Positions 11,278 to 20,509 of a DNA stretch of 64,000 nucleotides are shown piece after piece. Both the position numbers and the translations under genes were made by a program. Each line of letters starts with the position of its first letter. Position 1 is the stretch's first letter. The stretch covers positions 15,900,001 to 15,964,000 of the forward strand of contig OX940869.1 in assembly GCA_954871525.1 (NCBI GenBank), written 5' to 3'. The notes beneath the pieces are model-generated. The model was not told the origin of the DNA. It made no database searches and saw only the letters and a list, made by a program, of their open reading frames with translations. The DNA is from Parietaria judaica. Taxonomy: Eukaryota > Streptophyta > Magnoliopsida > Rosales > Urticaceae.

Positions 11278-11633
11278 AGGGAAACTTCAATTTGTATGCC
11301 CCAATATGTATGTTTGAACGAAATTATTCCCGATTTTAATAAATTTCAAAATTATGCCCCAAAAGTGTTTGACTTAAACACCAAAAGTGTCCAAAAGATT
11401 TTAGACAGTTTTTTCTGTATAATTTTCTAAATTAAAACTGTCTAACCGTAAGAGCAAAAATGTTTAAATTAAAGACTAAAAATGTTTAAAATCGAAAACT
11501 GTCTAACTTGGAGAGCAAAAGTGTTTGACTTAAAGACTAAAAGTGTTGTTGGGGCATAATTTTGAAATTTATTAAAACCAAGAACAATTTCGTTCAAACT
11601 TGTGTTTTTGGGCATACAAACGGAAGTTTTCCT
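11278..11633. mobile_element. Palindromic MITE, copy 1 (TIR about 80 bp)
   Basis: The left arm GGGAAACTTCAATTTGTATG... and the right arm, read in reverse GGAAAACTTCCGTTTGTATG..., are inverted repeats for about 80 bp, including the shared AATTTCAAAATTATGCCCC. The centre repeats AAAAGTGTTT and ACTGTCTAA motifs. No coding capacity. The flanks are TA-rich, so the TSD cannot be read; ends are good to a few bases. A second copy lies at 28538-28968. Confidence 0.75.
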
Positions 11634-12289
11634 ATATATGTAGATTGATATGTTTTATGATAAAAAGGCTGTTACAAATTATATTAAAAGCATATAACAA
11701 AACAATTAAAAAAAACGAGTAAAGTGTACATATATCATGTAGTTAACTTAATTTTACTGGCCAAAAAAATAAAGATAAAAAATGTTAACAGTTATATCGT
11801 AAAAAAAAACAGTGATATTAAATAATTTCGAGGTAATATACTAGAATCCTGATTATATTCTTTGATAAAATTAAGTTAGTTATTTGGGATTAAACACAAT
11901 AATACAATATAGGTGGTTTGTTTTATTTGATTGAGGAGTTTCAAGTCCAAAAGATCGAGGGATGCCCTTTTACTATGCATTTTTTTTTCTCGCGTACCCT
12001 GAGATGACGGTTAGATGCTGAAAAATGGATCAAACAATGTAGTGGTCTAAAGTTGGATACTGGGTCGGGCCCATTGCTATTTGTTGACTTTTTTGGGCTA
12101 GATGTTTGACTCATTGATCTTGTAGTCTCTGGAGGATCGGACCCTCCGTTAACCGTCGGACCGGAACTGGGTCCTCTAACTCGTTACCACAAAGTCGTAG
12201 GGCTCGGGATATAGGTCGGTGACTGCAGAGAACCGGAACCTCCGTAGAGTAGGTCGGCGATTCGGGCTAGAGTAGTCGATGACTGGGAG
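11634..12289. other. Intergenic DNA, AT-rich then GC-richer after about 12000
   Basis: No gene. From about 12050 the composition becomes GC-rich (GGGTCGGGCCC..., GACCGGAACTGGG) and probably belongs to the degraded LTR fragment that follows. Confidence 0.4.
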
Positions 12290-12720
12290 AGCTAGGGGAT
12301 GATGGTATATGATGCCGCACCTCGTCACATTTAGTGAGGTTGCCTAAGTACCCACTTGTAGCCAAGTGAGATCAGGTCATCACGTAATTCAATGTGGGAG
12401 TTAGGGGGTGCGTTCTTGAGCTTGCCGTCGGCGATTCCTCCAGTGAGCCTGGGGGGATGGCGGAGACAGGAGTAGGACAGCGATCGGACTTTCCTCTAGA
12501 AGTCAGTGGTTCCTCCAGTGAGCCGGGGCCCGATAGCGGAAACGGGAGTCGGACGGCGCTCGGACCTTCCTCTAAGGATTCGGGGATTCCTCTGGTGAGT
12601 TGAGAATTCCTCCCGCGATTCCGCTCTAGCTAGCTCCTCCGCTCCGACCTTAGTCAGATATTTTTACCAAAATATATATGTATATAGAAGAGAGAAAACG
12701 GTGTTTATCGCTATATAGAG
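12290..12720 (-). repeat. Degraded LTR-like fragment
   Basis: The segment 12310-12395 (GATGCCGCACCTCG ... ATCAGGTCATCACGTA) is clearly homologous to 3795-3875 inside the LTRs of the 4.8 kb element, in the same orientation. Around it are repeats with 'cctctaga.../tcctccagtgagcc' at 12440-12600. Ends, partner LTR and TSD are not visible. Confidence 0.55.
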
Positions 12721-12852
12721 CGTTTGAATCAGAATTCCCGTTTGAATGAAATGAAGCTCCTATTTATAGGAGGGGTCAGGGGCCTAGAGGCAATTATAAA
12801 TTACTTTGCTGCCCTTTGGGCAATTAAAATATTGTTTTGCGTCCTTTTACAG

Positions 12853-13888
12853 TCATGGGGTGCCTCGGGCGTCCAAATGCGTCCCCGGTCGTCTCTATGT
12901 GTTCTGAGCGCCCCCAATAGCGTAACGGCATCCACGGGCATCAACCGGGTGTCGTTTGGCATCCTCGAGCCTCCACGGAGCTCATAGGGATCTATGTGTA
13001 ATTAAGCTCTTTTAGAGCCTGGATGCCCATAGGTTGCCTCGAGCGTCCGAATGCTTCCTCGATTGTCTCTATGTGTTCCCCCCCCCCCCCCCAAAAGCTT
13101 AACGGCATCCACAGGCATCAACCCGGGTGTCGTTTGGCATCCGCGTGTATTAACGGAGCTCACAGGGACCTACATGTAATTAAGCCCTTTTAGAGCCTGG
13201 ATGCCCATAGGCTGCCTCGGGCGTCTGAATGCGTCCCCGATTGTCTCTATGTGTTTCGGGCACCCCCGAAAGCTCAATGGCATCAATGGGCATCAACCAG
13301 GTGTCGTTTGGCATCCGTAGTCATCCACGGAGCTCACAGGGACCTATGTGTAATTAAGCCCTTTTAGAGCCTAGATGCCCATAGGCTGCCTCGGGCGTCC
13401 GAATGCGTCCCCGATCATCTCTATGTGTTCCGGGTGGTCCCAAAAGCATATCGATATCCACGAGCATCAATCGGGTGTTGTTTGGCATCCGCGGGCTTCC
13501 ACGGAGCTCACAGGGACCTATGTGTAATTAAGCCCTTTTAGAGCCTGGTTGCTCATAGTCTGCCTCAGTTGTCATTATGCGCCCCCGATCGTCTATATGT
13601 GTTCCTTGCGGTCCCAAAATCTTAACGGCATCGACGGGCATCAACTAGGTGTCGTTTGGCATCCACTGGTATCGATGGAGCTTACAGGGACCTCTGTGTA
13701 ATTAAGCCTCTTTTGAGCCTGGATGCCCACAAGTCGCCTCGGGCGTCCAAACGTGTCCCCGACCGTCTCTATGCATTCCGGGTTATCCCAAAAGCTTAAC
13801 GGCATCGACGGGCATCAACCGGGTGTCGTTTGACATCCGCGGGCATCCATAGAGCTCATATGAACCCATATACAATTATGGGCTTTTA
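12853..13888. repeat. Tandem array, six copies of a ~174-bp unit
   Basis: The phrase GCCTCGGGCGTC (or a close variant) recurs about every 174 bp. Each unit continues through TCTCTATGTGTTCC, AACGGCATC, GGGTGTCGTTTGGCATCC, GGAGCTCACAGGGACCTA and TAATTAAGCCCTTTTAGAG. Unit 2 has a 14-base C run that stands in place of its neighbours' sequence. The first and last units are the most diverged. GC-rich, with no open frame through the array. Confidence 0.9.
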
Positions 13889-14239
13889 AATTACTATTCT
13901 TTTTTGATCCTCATGGATGCGTTTTCTTCTGTTCTTGATGCGTTTTCTCAATGTAACACCGTATGTTTTTTTTTCGCATCTACCGGATCTGTCGGTTTGA
14001 AAAATGGGTCTCTAGGGCATGTTTTTTGGATTGAGCCTTTACTTTTTTGGGCTCTGGAAAAATCCCATAACAATGACTATATCTCACTCTTCATTTTGTA
14101 CTTTTATCTTTATGTAGTCATTCCGTCAATATTTTTTTCAAATCGTAAATTGTGAAACTTAAGTATATATTCCATATATAAGAGGGTAAAAGTAATGTTT
14201 AACACAAAAGTTATTTGAAAATTTGTCAATTTTTGTATT

Positions 14240-14484
14240 TTTGTTCATATACTTTGAATTTTCTCTTTTTGTAGCACATGACTTTTTATTTTTATCCATA
14301 TATAGCCTTTAAAGTTTTTGTCTCTATTTGACCTTTTAGGGTATTACGGTAATTTGAGACTAACAACACGACGACAAAAATAAAAAAAGTGAAGAGCTAC
14401 GTAAAGATAAAAAGACAAAGTTAAAATTAAAAAATGTGACATAAAGACAAAAATACAAAGTCAAAATTCAAAAATGTGACATAG
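14240..14484. repeat. Imperfect inverted repeat, MITE-like
   Basis: TTTGTATTTTTGTTCATATACTTTGAATTTTC at the left pairs imperfectly with the reverse of 14400-14480 (GACATAAAGACAAAAATACAAAG). The miniature LTR element at 14485 inserted at its right edge. Boundaries are uncertain. Confidence 0.35.
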
Positions 14485-14827
14485 TGATGGAGCACACAAG
14501 TCTTGGGAATCCTCGCTGTATCGTGCATGAATATGCATGAGTTATTCATTCCCCTTATAGCTTTATACGTCTTTTATTTACTTGATTGTGTCTAGTTGAT
14601 TGTGTATTGAGTATATTTATTTCCCTTCTTCATGTTTTAATTCGATTGCTTTAATTTGGAAAGATTAGATAACACGTTAAGGTCTTCTTGTTTCCTATAT
14701 ATTATGTATCCGAACCTTATGTATGGAGTGGAAAATGATTATGAAAAATTGAGCTTTTGCTTGAGAAAGTTGAGTGTTATCTCGCAAAGACGTGTTCTTC
14801 GTGTATTTCATAATTCGCTCTACATCA
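14485..14827 (+). repeat. 5' LTR of the miniature element
   Basis: 343 bp, TGATGGAGCAC...TCTACATCA. Identical to 15709-16051 except two substitutions (near 14739 and 14801). Confidence 0.93.
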
Positions 14828-14829
14828 GT

Positions 14830-14843
14830 TGGTATCAGAGCCA
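14830..14843 (+). other. Primer-binding site (initiator tRNA-Met)
   Basis: TGGTATCAGAGCCA two bases after the 5' LTR is the standard complement to the 3' end of plant initiator tRNA-Met. Confidence 0.9.
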
Positions 14844-14866
14844 CTCGTTTCTGTGCAGAGGCACCG

Positions 14867-15754
14867 ATGAAACGAGCCGTTCGCGACGCTTTTGTAGAGG
14901 ATATGGTGAGACGAGAAGAGGTCGACGGATTCCGTGCTCAAGTGGAATTGCTGATCCGTCAGATGGCTGCGATGATGCAGAATCAAACGGAGCAACGACG
15001 CCGAGACGAGTCCGACACCGAGGACCGAGCGAACCTGTTCGGGCAGAATTTTGGCGGCTACGGTCACGCGATGCGTCGACGTGAGGCGGTCCCAAAAGAT
15101 GCGAGATGGGTAGCGGCGTTCCAGGTGGCTATCCCAGAGTACGACGAAACGACGTACGATGAGGCGGAACACGGCGAGGCCGTGTACGACGAGTCGATTT
15201 ACGGCGAGACGGAGTATGACGAACCCGTGTACGATGATTCGGAGAACGGTGAAGCCATGTATGATGAATCCGACGATGAAGCCATGTGCGATAAGATTGT
15301 TTTGGTGTCAAACAAGGTCACCGAAGCGGCCGAACCAAGTGAGTCCGTTGGCGTGATGGTTGCGATGACCGTGGCAAACATGTTCAACCCGAAAAACAAA
15401 AAAATAGCGGAGGGCGATTTAATTATCAATTTTCGGGCACCGGTCAATGCCGAAATATGTAGAGCGAGTTTGAGAACGACACTCAAGCTCGGAGGCTACC
15501 CACGACAACAACCGGAGAAACGACACGAGCGAGGCGGACAAAGAAGAATATTTGGAGGCATCACGTGTTGTTGCCGGGAGATTACAAGCAAGGAAGTCAT
15601 TTTACTGCGACGACTTTGGCGACGGCACGAGCGCGGCGATTGCAGCGGAGTCACCAGACGAGCCAACGGTCAAAATTCGAGGACGAATTTTATTGACCTC
15701 GGGAGAAATGATGGAGCACACAAGTCTTGGGAATCCTCGCTGTATCGTGCATGA
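14867..15754 (+). CDS. Open frame of the miniature element: gag-N-terminus-like with acidic YDE repeats
   Basis: Uninterrupted 296-codon frame from the ATG at 14867, just after the PBS, ending inside the 3' LTR. Residues 1-50 are charged and helical (MKRAVRDAFVEDMVRREEVD), like the start of a gypsy gag. Residues about 90-142 are acidic imperfect repeats of the form Y-D/G-E/D (VYDESIYGETEYDEPVYDD). The C-terminal part is Arg-rich and ends near ENSRTNF-like sequence similar to the end of chromovirus pol. No capsid homology, zinc knuckle or enzyme domain is seen. It may be a fusion left by internal deletion, or a retained structural peptide. The frame stays open in a young copy; whether it is translated is unknown. 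Confidence 0.5.
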   Translation: MKRAVRDAFVEDMVRREEVDGFRAQVELLIRQMAAMMQNQTEQRRRDESDTEDRANLFGQNFGGYGHAMRRREAVPKDARWVAAFQVAIPEYDETTYDEAEHGEAVYDESIYGETEYDEPVYDDSENGEAMYDESDDEAMCDKIVLVSNKVTEAAEPSESVGVMVAMTVANMFNPKNKKIAEGDLIINFRAPVNAEICRASLRTTLKLGGYPRQQPEKRHERGGQRRIFGGITCCCREITSKEVILLRRLWRRHERGDCSGVTRRANGQNSRTNFIDLGRNDGAHKSWESSLYRA

Positions 15755-16051
15755 ATATGCATGAGTTATTCATTCCCCTTATAGCTTTATACGTCTTTTA
15801 TTTACTTGATTGTGTCTAGTTGATTGTGTATTGAGTATATTTATTTCCCTTCTTCATGTTTTAATTCGATTGCTTTAATTTGGAAAGATTAGATAACACG
15901 TTAAGGTCTTCTTGTTTCCTATATATTATGTATCCGAACCTTATGTATGGAGTGGAAAATAATTATGAAAAATTGAGCTTTTGCTTGAGAAAGTTGAGTG
16001 TTATCTCGCAAAGACGTGTTCTTTGTGTATTTCATAATTCGCTCTACATCA
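15709..16051 (+). repeat. 3' LTR of the miniature element
   Basis: 343 bp, near-identical to 14485-14827; preceded by the purine tract GGGAGAAA. Confidence 0.93.
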
Positions 16052-16436
16052 CAGTCATTTTACAAAGTGAAAAACTACATACATATAACAGAAATAAAAA
16101 ATAAAAAGCGTTCAAAAAAATTTATCAAGCTAATAAATGTGTTCGGCATAAATGTTATTTATTTGTTCAAAATGGGAGAAGATAGAGATGAGTTGTCTAT
16201 GATTGGGACATGATGATATAGACTCGTCGAAATGTAGTTACACACAAAAAGAAGAAGAAATAATTCCTCAGAAATCAATTTAAGATTTATGAAACTAAGA
16301 TGAAAGATCTACACAAATATACGAGTGAAACAAATGTTAGGATCGATTTAATATCATAGATGTAATTAGACCAAACTCCACAACATTCAAAATGTTTGAA
16401 TCACGTATCAAAAGTATTTATTTAATATTACAGATT
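16052..16436. other. AT-rich intergenic DNA
   Basis: Nothing recognised. It ends with TATTACAGATT (16426-16436), which recurs at 26677-26687 on the far side of the nested elements and is a likely TSD. Confidence 0.4.
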
Positions 16437-16890
16437 AGATTTTAAAGACCGAGATGGCAATTTACCTTAGATGTCAACCTTCGTAAATTGTCGCAAAAGT
16501 ACCCAAACTTGACATTTGGGAGTTGACCGAGAAAATCAGTCCATGTGGCTGTTAGCCTTTGCCATGTGGCATGCCACATGGCACGTGGCTGCCACGTAGC
16601 ATGCCACATAATTATTATTTTTAAATAATTTTTAGTAAAAAAATTATTTTTATTTTTTCAAATTATTTTTATTTTTTTTTTATTTTTAATAAATTCTTTT
16701 AATAATAACAAATAATGAATATTTAAATTTAAATATTCATTATTGGTTATAATTATTTATTTTTAATTAAGTGGGTAGAGCGAAATAAAAATCACCGTTC
16801 ATGGTTCACTTGAATTCCGTTTTCGATCCGGGTCACGGGTTGAATAAAATTGTTTAATATGTTTAACAAAAAATTAATTTTATTTGTTTG

Positions 16891-17665
16891 TGTTAAGGTC
16901 GGATTTGGTCAAAATTAATTTTATTTGTTTGTGAGGGATGCGAGGAAGTTCACCAGCGAAGGGGGGTTATCCCCGAGGAGGATCATCCCCGAGGAAGAGT
17001 ATCTCCGAAGAGGTTCATCCGCGAGGAGACGCAGCCACGCGAGCAAGTAGGTTGCGATGAAGGATCCCATCACGTTCGACGAGGAATTTAGTCATGATGA
17101 TTATGCAGAGCCCGATGACAGCTGAAGAGACGCGCATTTAAAGAAGCCGACCTACTCACTCGATGAGAGCGTCAGCGACGAAGGCCTGCAGGGCCGAATG
17201 ACGGTTGACGAGATGTGCATTTAATGCGGCGCACCTACCCATGACGGCAGCATGCTCGGAGGTGACATAAAGTGAGGATAAACCTTGCTGCCCTCAAATC
17301 ATGTCAGAGAATGATGATTAAAGAAGGAAAAGGCGGGAAAAATAGAGGATGAAGGCATTGTAAACTCTATAAAAGGCAAGATAAGCCTCATTTGTAGAGG
17401 TTGGTTGGTTGGTTGTTCGAACAAAAGAGAGAGAAAAAGACTCAACAGAGAAAAGAAAAAGATACCTTGTAGTAGAAAAAGGTCGAAGAAAAAGGAGATA
17501 TCTGAGGCTCATGATCCTTCATCTGTCCAGCTATTTAACGGAAGAAAACCGAGCTCATTTCAGAAATTATAATAAAACAGAGATATTCATCATTTGTTGT
17601 TATTTATTTATTATTTGGTGATTGTCTTTGTGACTGGAAAGGGGTGGTGAAAATCCCCCTCTACA
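16891..17665 (+). repeat. 5' LTR with an internal copy of flanking host sequence
   Basis: Starts TGTTAAGGTCGG and ends CCCTCTACA. After the first ~21 bases, about 45 bp present in the 3' LTR are missing; in their place is AATTAATTTTATTTGTTTG, a copy of the DNA just left of the element (16870-16890). It also has an extra GGTTGGTT near 17401. TATA-like CTATAAAAGGC lies near 17368. Confidence 0.92.
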
Positions 17666-17686
17666 GTTTGGCGCCCACCGAGGGGC
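17666..17686 (+). other. Primer-binding site
   Basis: GTTTGGCGCCCACCGAGGGGC directly after the 5' LTR, differing by one base from the PBS of the 4.8 kb element. Confidence 0.8.
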
Positions 17687-18121
17687 TTTGTTTTTCTTTC
17701 TAACTCACAGCCTGGAATTTGAAGGGGCATGACATTATCAGAATGAAGCAACTCAAGGGACAGGAGTGACGTAAGGCAGGGAGACGTACGGACTCCTCGT
17801 ATTTAAGAGAAACCGTTTGATAGACAGTTGATGAAGAAAGAGGCGCACGCGCATCAATGAATCGGGGCAACTTCCGAAGCATCGTGAAGTGACAACAACA
17901 CAGAGAATGCGAAAGGTTGCTTACGAAACAATCGACGGTTATAAAATGGGAGGCTTGGAGAGGAACAAGGAACACAAGTCTGCAAAATCAAAAACCAACC
18001 CGAAAAACTCCCAGATAAGCACCAATTTCTCCTCTCGGGATAAAAAGTTTCCTTCTTACCCCGAAACAAGTTTTTTGCTAGTATTCTCACGATACAGGAG
18101 GAAGAAGCACGCAAAGAGAAG

Positions 18122-19122
18122 ATGGCGTTTTGGGAAGGATTCACTGGCCAAGGCCACGCGAACGAGTCGGGAATGATCGTGGATGAAGACTGGGGGTGGC
18201 TCTAGGGAAGCACAGAGGGGGCCCCGAGAACAGATGATCACGGGATGCTGAACTTTTGGAGGAACGAGAAATGGCCGGAGAGCAGCGAGCCGCCACCAAT
18301 GGAGGAGGACACCGCGGGGAGCCAACGGGATCAGGAGGAGTCAAGAATCCCAGGCGAACCATACCCCGCGTTGGAACTGGTCCTGCCGTATCTCATGCCC
18401 GAGGAACTCCTCGCGATGGAGATGGTGTGCACCTCGTTACGCGACGAGGTTCGAGGAAACAACCTTCTGTGGCGCAACCTCAGCATCTATAGCCCGTTGA
18501 GCGAGCGGATCACGGACGAGGATCTCCTTAGGCTGGCGAGGAAGTCCCGAGGGAAGATGGAGACCTTGACTCTGTACGAGTGCGACGAGGTCACCAACAT
18601 TGCGGTGGAGGCGATCGTGCGGGACAACCCGACGCTGGTGAAGCTATGCCTGCCACGCTGCCACGAGTCACCTTGGATGACATGGTCAGCAACTTGTCCA
18701 CCATCGAGCACGGGATAAAATTCCTGAGGGTCAACGGTTTGTTTCCCAGACTCATGGAGGGAACCAGGGTCAAACTTGATGACCTTCCCCCTCTGCTCGC
18801 AGCAGGGAATCCGGCCGACTATTCCGAAGAGCAGGCGCCTGCCCCACGCGGTCGTCTGCTCGACATAGAGTTCTGTAGACGGTGCGACAGAAATGTCCTG
18901 GTCTACGAGAAGCCAACGAGGATTCAAGCAGGAAACTCCGTCCGCCCGCCGTGTTTTAGGCGACGACGAGATGGGCGTGTTTGCGGTTTTTGCAGGTCGT
19001 GCTACATCCTCGGTACCACGTGGTACACTGACCTCTGCCCGGAGTGTAACTTTGGTCGCCCCAGCAGGAGCTCTACGGAGAAAATCGCGTCGTCAGCCTG
19101 CTCGATCGTCAAAGAGGAGTGA
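18122..19122 (+). pseudogene. F-box (SKIP14-like) gene copy inside the LTR element
   Basis: Reads from an ATG at 18122 (MAFWEGFTGQGH) with an in-frame TAG at 18203-18205, then the same frame continues to about 18655 and a one-base shift moves it to the frame ending at 19122. The F-box lies at about 18362-18485 (LPYLMPEELLAMEMVCTSLRD ... LLWRNL). Leucine-rich-repeat-like sequence follows (ITDEDLLRLARK; GIKFLRVNGLF) and then a Cys-rich tail (about 18868-19050; CRRCDRNVLVYE ... CGFC ... CPEC). This order is that of SKIP14-type F-box proteins, which join SCF ubiquitin ligases (recalled). No intron is apparent, so capture through a spliced RNA is plausible. It lies in sense with the LTRs, directly after the leader. 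The host donor gene is not in this window. Alternative: a long-resident ORF1 of this element family. Confidence 0.75.
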
Positions 19123-19377
19123 GCCCGGAGTAAGGCTCATGAGCTGCTCGGCGTGAGCTGCTCGGAGCGAAGAGAGGATTGGGGCGGCTACCTTTTTAAC
19201 CATTAGTAGATTGTCATAGGAGGTAGAAGTTTGTTTTGGTTTGTTATGTCGGATTCCTAATGTCTATGTACGGGTGTTTTTGTTTCTTTTGTTATTAAGG
19301 AGCGAGCAAATTATAAAGTTGGCAAAGTGTGTATGCAACTCCGCTCAGTGGTAATACCAATTAGGAGGGAAAATGTA

Positions 19378-19380
<3 letters not shown>

Positions 19381-19426
<46 letters not shown>

Positions 19427-20400
19427 CTATATACGGCTAAGAGTGCCGAGCAAGCCCGGTCCGGCAAAACATGTCGAGATCCTATTTACGGCTAAGGGTG
19501 CCGAGCAAGCCCGGTCCGGCAAAACATGTCGAGATCCTATTTACGGCTAAGGGTGCCGAGCAAGCCCGGTCCGGCAAAACATGTCGAGATCCTATTTACG
19601 GCTAAGGGTGCCGAGCAAGCCTGGTCCGGCAAAACATGTCGAGACCCTATATACGGCTAAGGGTGCCGAGCAAACCCGGTCCGGCAAAACATGTCGAGAT
19701 CCTATATACGGCTAAGGGTGCCGAGCAAGCCCGGGCTGCCAAGAACGCCGAGGAAATATACAAGGCGAGAGTGCCTACGGGACCCTGGGAACTAGTCGGC
19801 TCGTACCCGACGAAACCCAGAGATACCCGCAAGAGACGACTAAGGCGAGAGTGCCTATAGGGTCCTGGGAATTAATCGGCTCGTACCCGATGAAACCTCG
19901 TGATACCCGCGAAAGACAACTACAGCAAGAGTGCCAGAAAAGTATATTTACGGCTAAGGGTGCCGAGCAAGCCCGGTCCGGCAAAACAGGCCGAGATCCT
20001 ACATACGGCTAAGGGTGCCGAGCAAACCCGGTCCGGCAAAACAGGCCGAGATCCTATATCTGGCAAAGGATGCCTAGCAAAATTAAAAGAGGCGAGAGTG
20101 CCCGCGGCGAGAGTGCCTAGTAAAATTAAAAGAGGCGAGAGTGCCGAACAAAATTAAAAGAGGCGAGAGTGCCCACGGCGAGAGTGCCGAACAAAATCAA
20201 AAGAGGCGAGAGTGCCCACGGCGAGAGTGCCTAGCAAAATTAAAAGAGGCGAGAGTGCCCATGGCGAGAGTGCCGGACAAAATTAAAAGAGGCGAGAGTG
20301 CCCACGGTAAGAGTGCCGAGCAAAATTAAAAGAGGCGAGATTGCCCACGGCAAGAGCGCCGAGCAAAGAAAAATCACATTTACGGCTAAGGGCGCCGAGC
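19381..20400. repeat. TA microsatellite, 55-bp array and GAGGCGAGAGTGCC array
   Basis: (TA)n at 19381-19421 is followed by about six 55-bp units (19431-19735), each with ACGGCTAAGGGTGCCGAGC and GGTCCGGCAAAACATG, and by two more at about 19953-20060. From 20070 to 20375 come shorter units with AAAATTAAAAGAGGCGAGAG and TGCC. The first units differ at few positions, so the array was recently expanded or homogenised. Short open frames across it are by-products of the repeat. Confidence 0.88.
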
Positions 20401-20509
20401 AAGCCCGTGCAAGAATTCGAAGATCACAAGCAAACTCATAGTGTCATTATTTACAACTCATCGTTACGCCCCGAGCACATATACATACTATAACTCTCGC
20501 AGGGGCATA

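Larger units (their letters stand above)
14485..16051 (+). mobile_element. Miniature LTR retrotransposon (TRIM-like, gypsy-derived), recent
   Basis: Two 343-bp LTRs enclose an 881-bp internal region with a tRNA-Met PBS (14830-14843) and a purine-rich tract (GGGAGAAA) before the 3' LTR. The LTRs begin TGATG, end CATCA, and differ at only two positions by eye, so insertion or conversion is recent. No clean 5-bp TSD is seen (CATAG left, CAGTC right). No protease, RT or integrase. The frame preceding the 3' LTR resembles the C-terminal end of chromovirus polyproteins (NSRTNF-like), which suggests an internal-deletion derivative of a gypsy element. Confidence 0.85.

Noticed and set aside
20104..20340. 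Open frames through the GAGGCGAGAGTGCC array (for example 20141-20329)
   Set aside because: They are created by repeat units whose length keeps frame; composition follows the DNA repeat and no domain is present.
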